DNA of 64,000 nucleotides. Source: CAWBXL01 sp963837365. GTDB lineage: Bacteria; Acidobacteriota; Terriglobia; Terriglobales; Acidobacteriaceae. The position numbers and the translations under genes were made by a program. The stretch is taken from positions 1,054,001 through 1,118,000 of the forward strand of contig CAWIMW010000001.1 in NCBI GenBank assembly GCA_963837365.1, given 5' to 3'. Under the pieces are notes generated by a model, which made no database searches, was not told where the DNA came from, and saw nothing but the letters and a program-made list of their open reading frames with translations. This document shows positions 25,428 through 35,862 of this stretch, piece by piece; positions within the stretch are counted from its first letter, which is position 1, and every line of letters begins with the position of its first letter.

Positions 25428-26627
25428 TCAGGAATAGAACTCTGCAATATTTTCTATAACCCACTTCTGCTCATCTTCCGTCAACTCAGGAAACATAGGC
25501 AGCGCCAGAACTTGCTTGGCCGCCAATTCTGACTCCGGTAAATCCCCTTCGCGGTACCCCAAATACTCAAAGCAAGGTTGCAAGTGAAGAGGGATGGGAT
25601 AGTAAATCTCTGTAGAAATTCCGCGCTCAGCGAGGAAGGCCCGCAATTCATCCCGCCGCTGCGCCCGCAAAACATATTGATGAAAAACGTGGTGCGCATG
25701 CGGAGAAACGTAAGGCAGCACGACAGGCGCCGTATTTGTCGGATGCTCAGCTCCACGCTTGCCTAACCCATGCGTTTCGACCAGGCGGTCATACGTGCCC
25801 GCCCGCTCCCGCCGTTTCCGGTTCCAATCTTCGATATACGGCAGCTTCACCCGCAAAATTGCTGCCTGCATCGCATCCATGCGGCAATTCCACCCAAGCT
25901 CGTCATGAACATAGCGTCGCGGACTGCCATGATTGCGCAGGCGCCGCATATGTTCCGCGCATTCCAAATCGCGCGTGGTCACCAAACCGGCGTCACCATA
26001 GGCGCTCAAGTTTTTTGTCGGATAAAAACTGAACGCGGCTGCCAATCCCAGTGATCCGGCACGGCGATCTTTCCAGGCTGCCCCTATTGCCTGTGCTGCG
26101 TCTTCAACCACGGGAACCTTGAATTCCTGAGCGAGTGCGCTGATTGCATCCATGTCCGCGCACTGCCCATAGAGGTGCACAGGAAGCATCGCCCGCACCC
26201 GAGATCCCGCGGTTTGCAGCTTGCGCTTCAGGTTGGCAGGATCAAGGTTGAACGTGCGCGCATCAATGTCCGCGAAAACCGGGTGCGCGCCAATCCGGGC
26301 GATGGAACTGGCAGAAGCGAAAAAACTGAAGGCGGTAGTAATGACGGCGTCCCCAGGCCGGACTCCCGCTGCCAACAAAGCCAGCCAAAGTGCATCGGTC
26401 CCCGAAGCGCAAGCCACAGCACACGGCACATCTACGTATGCAGCAATTTCGTTTTCCAACGCAACCACTTCTTCGCCTAGAATGAAATGCTGCGAAGCGC
26501 AAACCCGCTCGACTGCCTGGAGTATTTCCTCGCGGATTTGCTCATACTGGCGGGACAAATCGAGCATGGGCACGGCATCAAAATTGCCCGCCGACACAGG
26601 ACGCCGCTTGGCAGTTGGGTGGGTCAC
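25428..26627 (-). CDS. DegT/DnrJ/EryC1/StrS sugar aminotransferase
   Basis: 399 residues; GTG start, with a later ATG at VPMLDLSRQYEQIREE as an alternative. ACASGTDALWLALLAAGVRPGD, VVEDAAQAIGAAW and SFYPTKNLSAYGDAGLV (PLP Lys) are the family motifs. YVLRAQRRDELRAFLAERGISTEIYYPIPLH is the C-terminal hallmark. These enzymes transaminate keto-sugar nucleotides for cell-surface glycans or antibiotics. No other sugar-nucleotide gene is adjacent. Confidence 0.92.
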   Translation of the reverse strand: MTHPTAKRRPVSAGNFDAVPMLDLSRQYEQIREEILQAVERVCASQHFILGEEVVALENEIAAYVDVPCAVACASGTDALWLALLAAGVRPGDAVITTAFSFFASASSIARIGAHPVFADIDARTFNLDPANLKRKLQTAGSRVRAMLPVHLYGQCADMDAISALAQEFKVPVVEDAAQAIGAAWKDRRAGSLGLAAAFSFYPTKNLSAYGDAGLVTTRDLECAEHMRRLRNHGSPRRYVHDELGWNCRMDAMQAAILRVKLPYIEDWNRKRRERAGTYDRLVETHGLGKRGAEHPTNTAPVVLPYVSPHAHHVFHQYVLRAQRRDELRAFLAERGISTEIYYPIPLHLQPCFEYLGYREGDLPESELAAKQVLALPMFPELTEDEQKWVIENIAEFYS

Positions 26628-26653
26628 GGAAATGCGATTCTAACAAACTGCCG

Positions 26654-26998
26654 CTAGCGCAACCTTTGCAATTTGGGATGAGGAGGCACCGGGAGTCCCT
26701 GATCCAACGCATTCTGCCATGCGAAAAGTGATGCCCGAAACTGCGTCAAATTGAGATTGAAGTAGTCTTCGGGGTAACTACTAAGGTTCCGCGCAGCCCG
26801 TCCCAAGAGCGAACGCGCACCCACAAAATTCGCATTCGAATGATGATGCAATGCCACTGCCACCTGAATCAGCCCTTGAAGAAACAACTTGTTCGGCCCC
26901 ACCTCTGCCCGCCACAGATCCTCCAGAACCTCATGTGCCTCATAGAATTCCGAGAGATTGAACAACTCGATTCCTCGCGCATAAAGATCCACGTTCAA
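26654..26998 (-). CDS. DUF309 family protein
   Basis: 114 residues. LFNLSEFYEAHEVLEDLWRAE and FLQGLIQVAVALHHH are the DUF309 signature (HExLExxW-type helical motif); the function is unknown. The start is uncertain: TTG at 26998 or GTG at 26992. The gene is upstream of and co-directional with the DegT aminotransferase gene, 26 bases away, so the two likely form one unit. Confidence 0.82.
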   Translation of the reverse strand: MNVDLYARGIELFNLSEFYEAHEVLEDLWRAEVGPNKLFLQGLIQVAVALHHHSNANFVGARSLLGRAARNLSSYPEDYFNLNLTQFRASLFAWQNALDQGLPVPPHPKLQRLR

Positions 26999-27237
26999 CG
27001 CTCAAATCCTCCGACAAAATTCATAACGGGCATACAGAATCCCATAGGCGAATTCATTATTGATCTCCCGTTTTCTGTAAAAGAATAAAAAAACATTTGT
27101 AAATCCATTTGTTTGCTATATGTTAAGCGGTTGTGTTTTGGAATGTCAGTTGCTTTTCAAACATGCAAGCTTTCAATAACAACAGAAACCCTTTGCCCAG
27201 GCAAACACTGGAAACTACCTCGCGAGGTCTGATACCC

Positions 27238-30200
27238 ATGAAAAGACTCTTCTTTGCCCTTGTGGTCTTCTTAAGCGCCGTGCTGTTCACTCCTTTTCTG
27301 TCGGCGCAGGAACTTGCTTCTCTCACCGGAGTAGTGTCCGACAATACAGGCGCGGTGATTCAGGATACTGCGGTGAAGTTGGTGGATACCAAAACCAACG
27401 CTAGCTATGAAACTAAGACGAATTCAGTGGGTGCCTATACCTTCGTGAAATTGCTGCCCGGGCCCGGTTACGAATTGACCTTTACCAAAGATGGATTCGA
27501 TACCCTGACCGTTTCTAAGATTTATATCGGTGTCGGATCGACCTATACCCAGAATGCCCAGATGCAAGTCGGCAAAATAACTGAAACGGTGGAAGTCGCA
27601 GCCTCAAGTCAGCCAGTCACGCTCAATACCACCGATGCGACTGTGGGGACGAACTTCGATATGAACATGGTGCACGAGTTGCCCATTGCAAACCGAGACT
27701 CACCGGCAGCGTTGTTATTGCTGCAACCCGGCGTTACCAACGGACCCACAGCGGACGGCAATGGAAGCCGTGACGGTGCAACCACTGGGGCTCGCAGCGA
27801 CCAGACAAATATCACTTTGGACGGGCTTGATGTCAACGACTTTGCGACCGGTCAGGCATTTGCGACCGTGGGAAATGCGCCGGTTGACTCGATCCAGGAA
27901 TTTCACGAAGAGACGGCGAATCCTCTGGCGGCCAGCGGACGGGGCGGCGGCGCGCAGGTCCAGTTCGTTACGCAGAGTGGCACTAACAATTGGCACGGTG
28001 GCGTCTACGAGTACCATCGCAATACCGTTACCGAAGCCAACAATATATTCAATGCGAACGCGGGAGTAGCCACCCCAAAACTCATTCGCAATCAATTCGG
28101 TGTCAAAATTGGCGGCCCAGTCGTTAAAGACAAACTGTTCTTTTTCTTTAATTACCAGGGACGACGCGACGCCCGTGAAGATTCCGTTCTGGCGACCGTG
28201 CCGTTGGATGCTTTCCGCAATGGCGACGTGTCGTATATCAACGATTCTGGCACTTGTAACGAAAATAGTCGCATCAACACTACTCCAGGCTGCATTTCGA
28301 CTCTTACCAATGCGCAAATCCTGACCGATAACCTCGACCCGCAGGGCACCGGCGCCAACGCCGCTCTTTTGAGCTTTATCAATGACCGCTACCCGCGCGC
28401 CAATGATATGACCCGAGGCGACGGTATCAACACGGGAGGGTTTCGTTTCAATGCGCCGGTTTCCCGCACCGCCAACGATTACGTGGGACGGGTTGACTAC
28501 AACCTGAACGACAAAATGAAGCTCTTTTCCCGCTTCAGTATTTTAAGGGACGCGTCGGGTGACGATGCTAATTTTGCCGCCCCGTTCCAGTTCCCCGGCG
28601 ACCCAGTCACTCACCAAATCATTGATCATAGTTATGCCTATGTAATTGGGCATACTTGGACCATTAGTCCTACCAAGGTCAACAATTTCTACTACGGCGA
28701 AACCCGTTCGCAGTTGAATTTCCCGACTACCTTTGCTCCCACTGGCATCAACTATTTTCACGACTTTCGGCCCGATTACCAGGCCCTTTTCCAACCCGGA
28801 ATCGCAGAACCGTATCGTCCCGGTACCGGTTTTCCGCGATGACTTTACCTGGGTAAAGGGCAAGCACAATTTTGAGATGGGAGGGACGTTCAAGCCCATC
28901 AAAACTCGTTCCATCCAGGTCAATGATTTCAATTTTGTGAGCGTCGGACTGGGGAGCAATTTACCTGCTCTGGACCCATCGAACGAACCATCGGACATTC
29001 TCCAGGATCCCAACCAGGTAGCGCTGGGTCTTTGGGACAGTGCGTTTGCGTTCGATCTCGGGCGGTTTGCAAGTGTGGGCAGCAACTTTAACAACGGCGG
29101 CGATCTGAACCCCTTGCCGCAAGGCACCGGGCACCGCCGTGATTATCGTTACTACGAAACCGAAGTTTATTTCCAGGATACGTGGCGGATGCGGTCAGAT
29201 TTCACTTTGACCTACGGGTTGCGCTACCAGTACTACTCTGTGCCCTATGAAACCGCCGGACTGGAAGCCATTCCGGACATGTCACTGGCGCAGTTCTTCA
29301 ACCCGCGGGCTGTTGCTGGGGCCCAGGGGAGACCTTTCAGACCGCCCGCTTACCCAGTATAATCTCGGCGGCAAGGCCAACCATGGACCTGGCCTTTACA
29401 ACCCGGACCACAAAGATTTTGCCCCCCGTTTAGCCTTTGCCTACAATCCGGGGTCGTCCAAGGGGTTCCTGGGCCGGTTGTTCGGAGATAGAAAAACTGT
29501 AGTTCGCGGTGGCGCGGGTCTGGTTTTCGATCACCCTGTGACCAACGCCGTTAACTTTATCCAGGACCAGGCAACGTATATCTTCCAGAATGCTACTTCT
29601 AACGTTGAACCGGGAGATCTGGCGACCGACGAAAGGTTCAAGAAGACCAGCATCAACAGCATATCCTGCCGTGACCGTCCCTCCTCCAGCAACGGTTCCG
29701 TTTACTCCCTTCGACGGAGTTGGTACGGCAGGCGGCGGCCAAATTAATTACGCGGTTGACCCGGGTCTCAAAACGCCGTATTCCATCGCGTTATCGTTTG
29801 GCATACAGCGGGAGCTCCCCGGTAACTTCCTGTTCGAGACAAACTATGTAGGACGGTTAGGACGTCGTCTGTTGGCCCAAGCCGACGCGGGGCAGGTCGT
29901 GAATTTCAAAGACCCAATCTCCGGACATACCCTGGCGGGCGACTTTGCTGCGCTTTCCGCGGAAAAGCGCGCGGGGTCCCCGACGACATGCTCACAGCTC
30001 AGCCTTTTTTTGAGAACGTGATCCCGCAATCGCCGTTTTTCGGGGGCTTCCCCTGCGATGCCATTGGTTTTGTCAATTGCAGCGATCTCATCAGCGAAAT
30101 CTTTGGCGGCCTGGTTCCCCGGGGTGATTTAACGGACGTCGTTCAGGGGTTAGATTCAATATCCGTTGGCCTCCTGCCCCCGGGAGTCGGCCTGCACCCT

Positions 30201-31031
30201 CAATTCGCATCCAATGTTTTCGTTACCAATAAGGGGTATTCCAGCTACAACGGCCTGCTGACTACCTTGCGCCACCGCATGTCGCACGGTTTGCAGTTCG
30301 ACCTGAATTACACCTACTCCCACTCGATCGACAACATCTCGGCGCCTGCCAACAACGTGTTTGGCACGGCAAATCTGGCAGGCGGCATTATTTGCGATAT
30401 CACCGACCTGGCAAAGTGCCGGGGAAATTCTGATTTTGACGTCCGGCACATTATCAACGGGAACTACATCTACGAACTTCCGGTTGGCCGAGGCAAGCAA
30501 TTCGGCAGCAACATGCCGGGCTGGATGAATCAGGTGATCGGGGGATGGCAGGTTTCCGGCACCGTGTATTGGCTGAGTGGTTTTGCCTTTACCACGGTTT
30601 CTAACGCGTTCCCGATCAGTTTTCTGAACAACGCTCCAGCGGTGTTCATCGGTGGCCAGTCTGACGTCGCTGTGAAGATCCATCAGGATTCGTCTGGTGC
30701 ATTCCAACTATTCAAGGATCCTTCCAAGGCACTTGGTGCTTTCCGCGGACCTCTTGGATTGGAAGGCGGCACCCGGAATAACCTGCGTGGCCCCGCCTTC
30801 ACCAATTTTGACATGGGAGTCGCCAAGCATTTCCCGATTGGGGAGCGCTTCGTGGTGGAGTTCCGTGCGGATGCCTTCAATGTATTCAACCACGTGAACT
30901 TTGGCCTGCCGGCCGCGGGTGGCGGCGGCACCGGTGGAACTGCCGATATCAGCAACCCTGGTTCGTTCGGGGTCATTACGTCCAGTGGTTCTCCGCGCCA
31001 GATGCAGTTCGCCTTGCGTCTGGATTTCTAA
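27238..31031 (+). pseudogene. Oar-like TonB-dependent receptor with four frameshifts
   Basis: ATG at 27238 with signal peptide MKRLFFALVVFLSAVLFTPF. An N-terminal carboxypeptidase-regulatory-like domain (LTGVVSDNTGAVIQDTAVKL) is followed by the plug (GARSDQTNITLDGLDVND) and a barrel ending in FALRLDF, usual for outer-membrane insertion. The frame changes near 28800, 29320-29345, 29650-29690 and 29965-29990, in the order +1, +1, +1, -1. Joined, the pieces give about 1260 residues, the normal length of Acidobacterial Oar-type receptors. Either the gene is decayed or the assembly has indels; two shifts lie near G-rich runs. Confidence 0.88.
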
Positions 31032-31051
31032 AATTAGATCTTCAAAATCTT

Positions 31052-31083
31052 AGGGCCGGTCTTTGGACCGGCCCTTTTTCTTT
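31052..31083. terminator. Rho-independent terminator after the TonB receptor
   Basis: The ten-base perfect stem AGGGCCGGTC/GACCGGCCCT with loop TTTG is followed by TTTTCTTT. It lies between the receptor remnant and the convergent PuuD-like gene. A-rich bases upstream may let it work both ways. Confidence 0.85.
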
Positions 31084-31105
31084 CCATGATTGCAGTTCGC
31101 CAAAG

Positions 31106-31831
31106 CTACTTCCCAAAAATCGGATAGTGCGACGTAGCCGCCATAAAAAACAGCATGGGGACCGACAAATAAACATTCGCGCGCGAAGCCAGAAATGCCT
31201 GCCGCGCCATTGCCGCCGCATTCGCCGGAGGTGTCCCTGCCAGCGTTCCTTTGATAATCCGCTTATTGTTGGGCCAAATGATTCCCCAGACGTTGAACAG
31301 CATAAAGACTCCCATCCCGCCGCCCACTCCGATGCAAAGAACGTGATTATCATCCCGCCCAACCGGGGTATGCGTCACAAAGATCCACCCGGCGGCAATC
31401 ACCACGACGAGCACAATGAACGCCAACAGCCAGGGATTGGGAACTTTCTTGACGAATGCATAGAAAATCCACCAGGCCGCAATCCACACCAGAAAGAACA
31501 GCCCAATCGTCCCCAGAGTGCTGCCGCCATTCAGATGAGCGTCACCCGATACGTACACCTCCGCCCAATACCAGACACCAACAAACACGGTCAGCAACGC
31601 GCTCCAGCGGAAAAGGTTGAGCGCCGGCAGGGTGAGGTGCTCAAGGATTTTCGGTTTTGCGGCCGCGTCTACCGTCTTCATGAAAGGGACGTTGATCAGG
31701 TTGAAAAAATACAGCATGCCGATCCAGGTAATTCCCGCCAGAAAATGGACTAAGCGCAGCACAATAGCCTTGGTCTCAACCCCGGTGTGGGACGGCATGA
31801 CCCAAGCAGCAAACTCAAGAAGATGATGCAT
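31106..31831 (-). CDS. PuuD-like (urate oxidase N-terminal domain) membrane protein
   Basis: 241 residues with about six to seven membrane segments. LRLVHFLAGITWIGMLYFFNLINVPFMK at residues 25-52 is the Urate_ox_N/PuuD start. VGGGMGVFMLFNVWGIIWPNNKRII and ASRANVYLSVPMLFFMAATSHYPIFG complete the signature, with conserved His and Asn residues. The C-terminal cytochrome c domain of full-length PuuD urate dehydrogenase is absent here, so urate oxidation is not proven. It may be a redox membrane subunit. Confidence 0.8.
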   Translation of the reverse strand: MHHLLEFAAWVMPSHTGVETKAIVLRLVHFLAGITWIGMLYFFNLINVPFMKTVDAAAKPKILEHLTLPALNLFRWSALLTVFVGVWYWAEVYVSGDAHLNGGSTLGTIGLFFLVWIAAWWIFYAFVKKVPNPWLLAFIVLVVVIAAGWIFVTHTPVGRDDNHVLCIGVGGGMGVFMLFNVWGIIWPNNKRIIKGTLAGTPPANAAAMARQAFLASRANVYLSVPMLFFMAATSHYPIFGK

Positions 31832-31917
31832 TCAATTCGCCTCCGTTAAGCGAGGAACTTATCGCACTTGTCGCCACAATTGTCAAATAAGCCAATCATC
31901 GAATAACGGACTGGAAT

Positions 31918-31976
31918 TGGGTTCTTCGCGTTCTCTGCGGCTTTTCACTGTGTCCTTTGCGGTTTGAGATTTTGCT
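31918..31976. repeat. Dispersed repeat, family B, copy 3
   Basis: GGGTTCTTCGCGTTCTCTGCGG then CTGTGTCCTTTGCGGTTTGAGATTTTGC. This matches one arm of the pair at 17972 (CTTTGCGTTCTCTGCGG, TTAAGATTTTG) but has no clear opposing arm nearby, so it is a solo arm. Confidence 0.6.
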
Positions 31977-32211
31977 TTTTTCAACCGCTACCCTCCTTAA
32001 TTGTGTCAATCCAACATTGGCGGTAACCAGGTACTGCCAATCCCGCGACCACAATCCCAGTTGAAACTTCCTCCCGCACCTCGTATCGTAGGAACAATTG
32101 CTTGAGGTACACCGGATTCCGGCGCTGGGGGCCACATCTTTAAATTTTCCCACCGTCAATTTCTGGCCCATCCGGGGTTGTGTGGTAAATCACATTCCAA
32201 GGAGATCGGCG

Positions 32212-32502
32212 ATGGACAACAAGCCGGCACAAAATATTCAGGATTCATTCCTCAATACTGCACGCAAAGACAGACTCAATATCACCATTTACTTGGTAAG
32301 CGGCGTCAAATTGACCGGGCGTATCCGTTCGTTTGATAAATATTCGGTCGTGCTCGAAACCAATAATCAGGAGCAGCTGATCTTCAAGCACGCCATTTCT
32401 ACCATCGCCATGGGCAGGGTGATGCACGCCCACGGCGACCGCCCAGCTCCGTCTCCGGTAGCGGTGCCGGATGCAGCGGCGGCCTCGGGCACGGAAGGAT
32501 AG
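32212..32502 (+). CDS. hfq: RNA chaperone Hfq
   Basis: 96 residues from the ATG at 32212, with a strong AAGGAGA ribosome site seven bases upstream. Sm1: DSFLNTARKDRLNITIYLVSGVKLTGRIRSFDKYSVVLE. Sm2: LIFKHAISTIAM. The Gln of IQDSFLN fits the proximal RNA site, and the KHAIST motif is intact with Phe in place of the usual Tyr. The tail is Pro/Ala-rich. Hfq forms a hexamer pairing small RNAs with mRNAs. It precedes hflX by nine bases, as in Proteobacteria. Confidence 0.94.
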   Translation: MDNKPAQNIQDSFLNTARKDRLNITIYLVSGVKLTGRIRSFDKYSVVLETNNQEQLIFKHAISTIAMGRVMHAHGDRPAPSPVAVPDAAAASGTEG

Positions 32503-32511
32503 TGTTTCGGG

Positions 32512-33900
32512 TTGTCCCGCGCAAATTCCACCTTGAAAAGCACGCGCGACACGCGCCAGGAACGGGCGTTCCTGGTAGGCATTGAATACCGCACGCGTCG
32601 GCGCGCCAGCAAGAAATCTCTCACCGACGGAGCCCAGGCGGCACGCGATGGCAGCGTGGCCTCCAAAGCCCCGCCAGTGCCGGAGTTCACCGCCGAAGAA
32701 TCGCTCGACGAGTTACGCTCGCTGGCCACCAGCGCCGGAGCCGAAGTGTCCGGAGAATTTCTCCAGCACCGCGACCGCCCCGATCCTGCAACGTTAGTGG
32801 GCAAAGGCAAGCTGGAAGAAATCGCGGGAGCGGCGGCATCGGTCTCCGCTGACCTGATCCTGTTTGACCACGACCTCACCGCTTCGCAGCAGCGCAACAT
32901 AGAAGAGGTGGTAAAGACGCGAGTCATTGATCGTACCCAACTAATCCTCGATATCTTCGCCAGACACGCCAGAACCCGAGAGGGCCAGATGCAGGTGGAG
33001 TTGGCGCAACTGGAATACTTGTTGCCCAGGCTGGCAGGGCGGGGCATTGAAATGTCCCAGCTGGGGGGTGGCATCGGCACCAGAGGCCCGGGCGAAACTC
33101 AGCTGGAAACCGACCGCCGCAAGATTTACCGCCGCATCCGCCATGTAAAGCAGCAACTGGAAAATGTAAGAAGAATCCGCGCCCAACAGCGGCAGAGAAG
33201 AGAGTCCGTTCCGGTCGCCACGGTGGCCCTGGTTGGCTACACCAACGCGGGGAAGTCCACGTTATTCAATGCGCTGACCCAGGCTGGAGTGCTGGCGTCC
33301 TCCAAAATGTTCGCAACCCTCGATCCCACCATACGGGCGGTGGCCCTGCCGTCCAAACGCAAGGCCTTGATTTCCGACACGGTCGGCTTCATCCGCAACC
33401 TGCCGCATACTCTTGTGACTTCATTCCGGGCGACGCTGGAGGAAGTCCAGCGGGCCTCGTTAATTCTGCACGTCTCCGATGCCAGCAACCCGTTGTCAGT
33501 CGAGCAGGATGTGCAAGTGGAAAAGGTACTGAAAGAATTGGAAGTCGAAGGCAAACCCCGCCTGCGAGTCATGAACAAAATAGATTTGCTGCTGCCTGCG
33601 CAGCGAGATGCATTGCGCGACGACGCACAAACCACCTATGTCTCCGCTGCCAAGGGAATCGGCATCAGTACTCTGCTGGAACGGATTGATGAACTGCTGC
33701 AAGAAGACCGGCCCAGCCGCGTCCGCTTGAAGATTCCCCAGGCAGAAGGAAAGACGCTGGCCATGCTGGAAGCAAAAGCGCAAATCTTTTCCCGGAAATA
33801 TAAGGGGGAATCGGTCGAGCTGGAAGTAAACGCATCTGCGTCCGTTCTCCGCATGGTAAAAAAGTGGCAGGTTGCCGCGTCCGCTGAGCGCCCCGCTTAG
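32512..33900 (+). CDS. hflX: Ribosome-associated GTPase HflX
   Basis: 462 residues; TTG start nine bases after hfq. N-terminal HflX domain (SAGAEVSGEFLQHRDRPDPATLVGKGKLEEI), then RTQLILDIFARHARTREGQMQVELAQLEYLLPRL. The G domain follows with G1 GYTNAGKST, G3 DTVGFIRNLPH and G4 NKIDLL. HflX splits stalled or heat-damaged ribosomes. The hfq-hflX pairing suggests co-expression. Confidence 0.95.
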   Translation: MSRANSTLKSTRDTRQERAFLVGIEYRTRRRASKKSLTDGAQAARDGSVASKAPPVPEFTAEESLDELRSLATSAGAEVSGEFLQHRDRPDPATLVGKGKLEEIAGAAASVSADLILFDHDLTASQQRNIEEVVKTRVIDRTQLILDIFARHARTREGQMQVELAQLEYLLPRLAGRGIEMSQLGGGIGTRGPGETQLETDRRKIYRRIRHVKQQLENVRRIRAQQRQRRESVPVATVALVGYTNAGKSTLFNALTQAGVLASSKMFATLDPTIRAVALPSKRKALISDTVGFIRNLPHTLVTSFRATLEEVQRASLILHVSDASNPLSVEQDVQVEKVLKELEVEGKPRLRVMNKIDLLLPAQRDALRDDAQTTYVSAAKGIGISTLLERIDELLQEDRPSRVRLKIPQAEGKTLAMLEAKAQIFSRKYKGESVELEVNASASVLRMVKKWQVAASAERPA

Positions 33901-34224
33901 ATGTCATAGCTTGAACAGACACTCACTGATTTGAACTTGCCCGACAGTGGTCGCGGAAAGGTCACTTCCGGATTGCCGACAAACTGTCCGTTAGAACGCT
34001 AGTTGCGGAGCCGCGACCGCTATGAGGAGGTCACCCCACCCATGTTTTTGGGCGAGATTCTCCTGCATCACCCTTCTGTCACCAGCACTGGTTCAGGCGC
34101 GAGCAGGTACTAGTATCTGCTGTCCAGCACTCCGGCTTGACAAGGGTCTGGCACGCCTTTCTGTGATGCCGATCACATACATGGCAGCTCTTCTACTCGC
34201 ATCATTTGTAGACCGAGATCCGCG
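33901..34224. other. 324-base region upstream of the alpha/beta hydrolase gene
   Basis: A 68-codon frame (34022-34228) overlaps the next start as ATGA and has AGGAGG just after its ATG, but its product is Cys- and Arg-rich and unlike any family. I do not call it a gene. The region contains a TTGACA near 34136 and the palindrome at 34162. Confidence 0.5.
34162..34177. promoter_or_regulatory. CRP-like palindrome TGTGAT-GCCG-ATCACA
   Basis: Perfect inverted repeat with TGTGA-N6-TCACA spacing, identical to the E. coli CRP core consensus. It ends 48 bases before the hydrolase ATG at 34225. A CRP/FNR-family regulator would be the binder; none is encoded in this window. Confidence 0.55.
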
Positions 34225-35640
34225 ATGAAGAACTTATATGCCGTCGTGCTTGCCGTCCTGTTTCTAGTTTCGCCCGCTTGCACGCAACAGTCTGCTCACG
34301 AGGGTCCTGATATCGCTGGCGCATGGTTTGGGTCCATCGATGTTCCTCCAGGAATCAAATTGCGCGTCGTGTTTAACATCGCGGGCTCCGGCAACAACCT
34401 GACCGCAACCATGGACAGCCTCGACCAAAATGCCAAGGACATTCCGGTCAGCAAGGCAACGCACAACGGTTCCGCAATCGTGTTCGACATGCCGAATATC
34501 GGCGGGAGATTCGAAGGACAGTTGGATAGTGATGCCGCGACAATTACGGGGAAGTGGTCGCAGGGTGGCAATTCGCTCCCACTCACGCTCACACGCGTGA
34601 AGGACCCGAGTGTTCTACAGCTTTCGCGCCCACAAGAGCCAAAGCGGCCCTACCCGTATCGCGACGAAGAGGTGAGCTATGAAAATCCTGGGGCGAGTTT
34701 CAGGCTTGCAGCTACTCTGACCATCCCCGCCGGCAAGGGGCCCTTCCCGGCGGCGCTACTCATCACAGGCTCGGGTCCGCAGGATCGCGACGAAGCGATC
34801 ATGGGTCATAAGCCGTTCCTGGTTCTTGCCGACTATCTGACGCGTCGTGGCATCGCGGTGCTGCGGGCGGACGATCGGGGCATCGGCAAGTCGGGTGGGA
34901 ACTTTGCCGCCGCCACCACGGCCGATTTCGCGACAGATGCGGAAGCCGGAGTCGCCTACCTCAAGACCCGCAGCGAAATTGATCCTCGCAAGATCGGTTT
35001 GATCGGCCACAGCGAGGGCGGAATCATCGCCCCCATGGTCGCCGCTCGCAATCGTGACGTAGCTTTCATGGTGCTGCTGGCCGGCACCGGACTTCCGGGA
35101 GATCGGATCGTCGTGGAACAGGTCCAGACCATGAACGCAGCCAGCGGTTTGAGCGGCGCCAAACTTGAAGAATCCACGGCACGTCACCGCGAAATTGTTG
35201 AGATCCTCAAGTCCGAAAAAGATGACACCGTCTTCGCGCAAAAGGTGCGCGAACAAATGACCGGCAAGCTGTCGGAAGTAGAGATAAATATGGCGATTGC
35301 ACGAGGCCAGGGTTCATGGGGGCGCTACTTCATCGCATACGACCCCGCTCCCGCACTGCGGAAAGTAACTTGCCCCGTGCTCGCGCTCATCGGCGAGAAG
35401 GACACGCAGGTTTCGGCCGCACAAAACCTGCCCGCAATCCGTGCCGCGCTACAAGCCGGCGGGAACAGGGACTTCGAGACCATCGAGGTTCCCGGCGTGA
35501 ACCACCTATTCCAATCCGCCGAGACCGGAGCACCCGCTGAATATGGACACATTGAAGAGACCATTTCCCCGAAAGTGCTCGACAAAATCGCTTCCTGGAT
35601 TGCGGCACGCGCGGTTTCCGCTCCGGCAGGACGCCAGTAG
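34225..35640 (+). CDS. Secreted alpha/beta hydrolase with N-terminal beta domain
   Basis: 471 residues. Signal with possible lipobox (FLVSPACTQQ). Residues 25-130 form a beta-rich domain (IAGAWFGSIDVPPGIKLRVVFNI...GKWSQGGNSLPLTLTR). From about 150 an alpha/beta hydrolase: LLITGSGPQDRDE, VLRADDRGIGKSGG, IGLIGHSEGGIIAPMVAA (nucleophile Ser), LIGEKDTQV (acid) and GVNHLF (His). This matches peptidase/esterase-like proteins common in Acidobacteria and Bacteroidetes; the substrate is unknown. A CRP-like site lies upstream. Confidence 0.88.
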   Translation: MKNLYAVVLAVLFLVSPACTQQSAHEGPDIAGAWFGSIDVPPGIKLRVVFNIAGSGNNLTATMDSLDQNAKDIPVSKATHNGSAIVFDMPNIGGRFEGQLDSDAATITGKWSQGGNSLPLTLTRVKDPSVLQLSRPQEPKRPYPYRDEEVSYENPGASFRLAATLTIPAGKGPFPAALLITGSGPQDRDEAIMGHKPFLVLADYLTRRGIAVLRADDRGIGKSGGNFAAATTADFATDAEAGVAYLKTRSEIDPRKIGLIGHSEGGIIAPMVAARNRDVAFMVLLAGTGLPGDRIVVEQVQTMNAASGLSGAKLEESTARHREIVEILKSEKDDTVFAQKVREQMTGKLSEVEINMAIARGQGSWGRYFIAYDPAPALRKVTCPVLALIGEKDTQVSAAQNLPAIRAALQAGGNRDFETIEVPGVNHLFQSAETGAPAEYGHIEETISPKVLDKIASWIAARAVSAPAGRQ

Positions 35641-35862
35641 TCAGAGCTGGTTGTTGACGTAAAACAGGCGACAGCTCTCAAGGCTACACTCCAGACGAAT
35701 TCTTGTCGGAGGACGGGCGATCTGGAAACTGACTTACTGGACCCGGGTTGATTGCGGTCTGACGACGTGACGTTCGCCGGGCGTCATACATGCAAAGGTC
35801 GAGGTTCTCATTATCGCCGCTTAGGAATTACGTCGGCCCGGCAACATGAGGGCATGTTTTCG

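Noticed and set aside
34022..34228. 68-codon frame overlapping the alpha/beta hydrolase start
   Set aside because: The ATGA overlap is attractive, but the product is unlike a folded protein and the CRP-like palindrome lies inside it.
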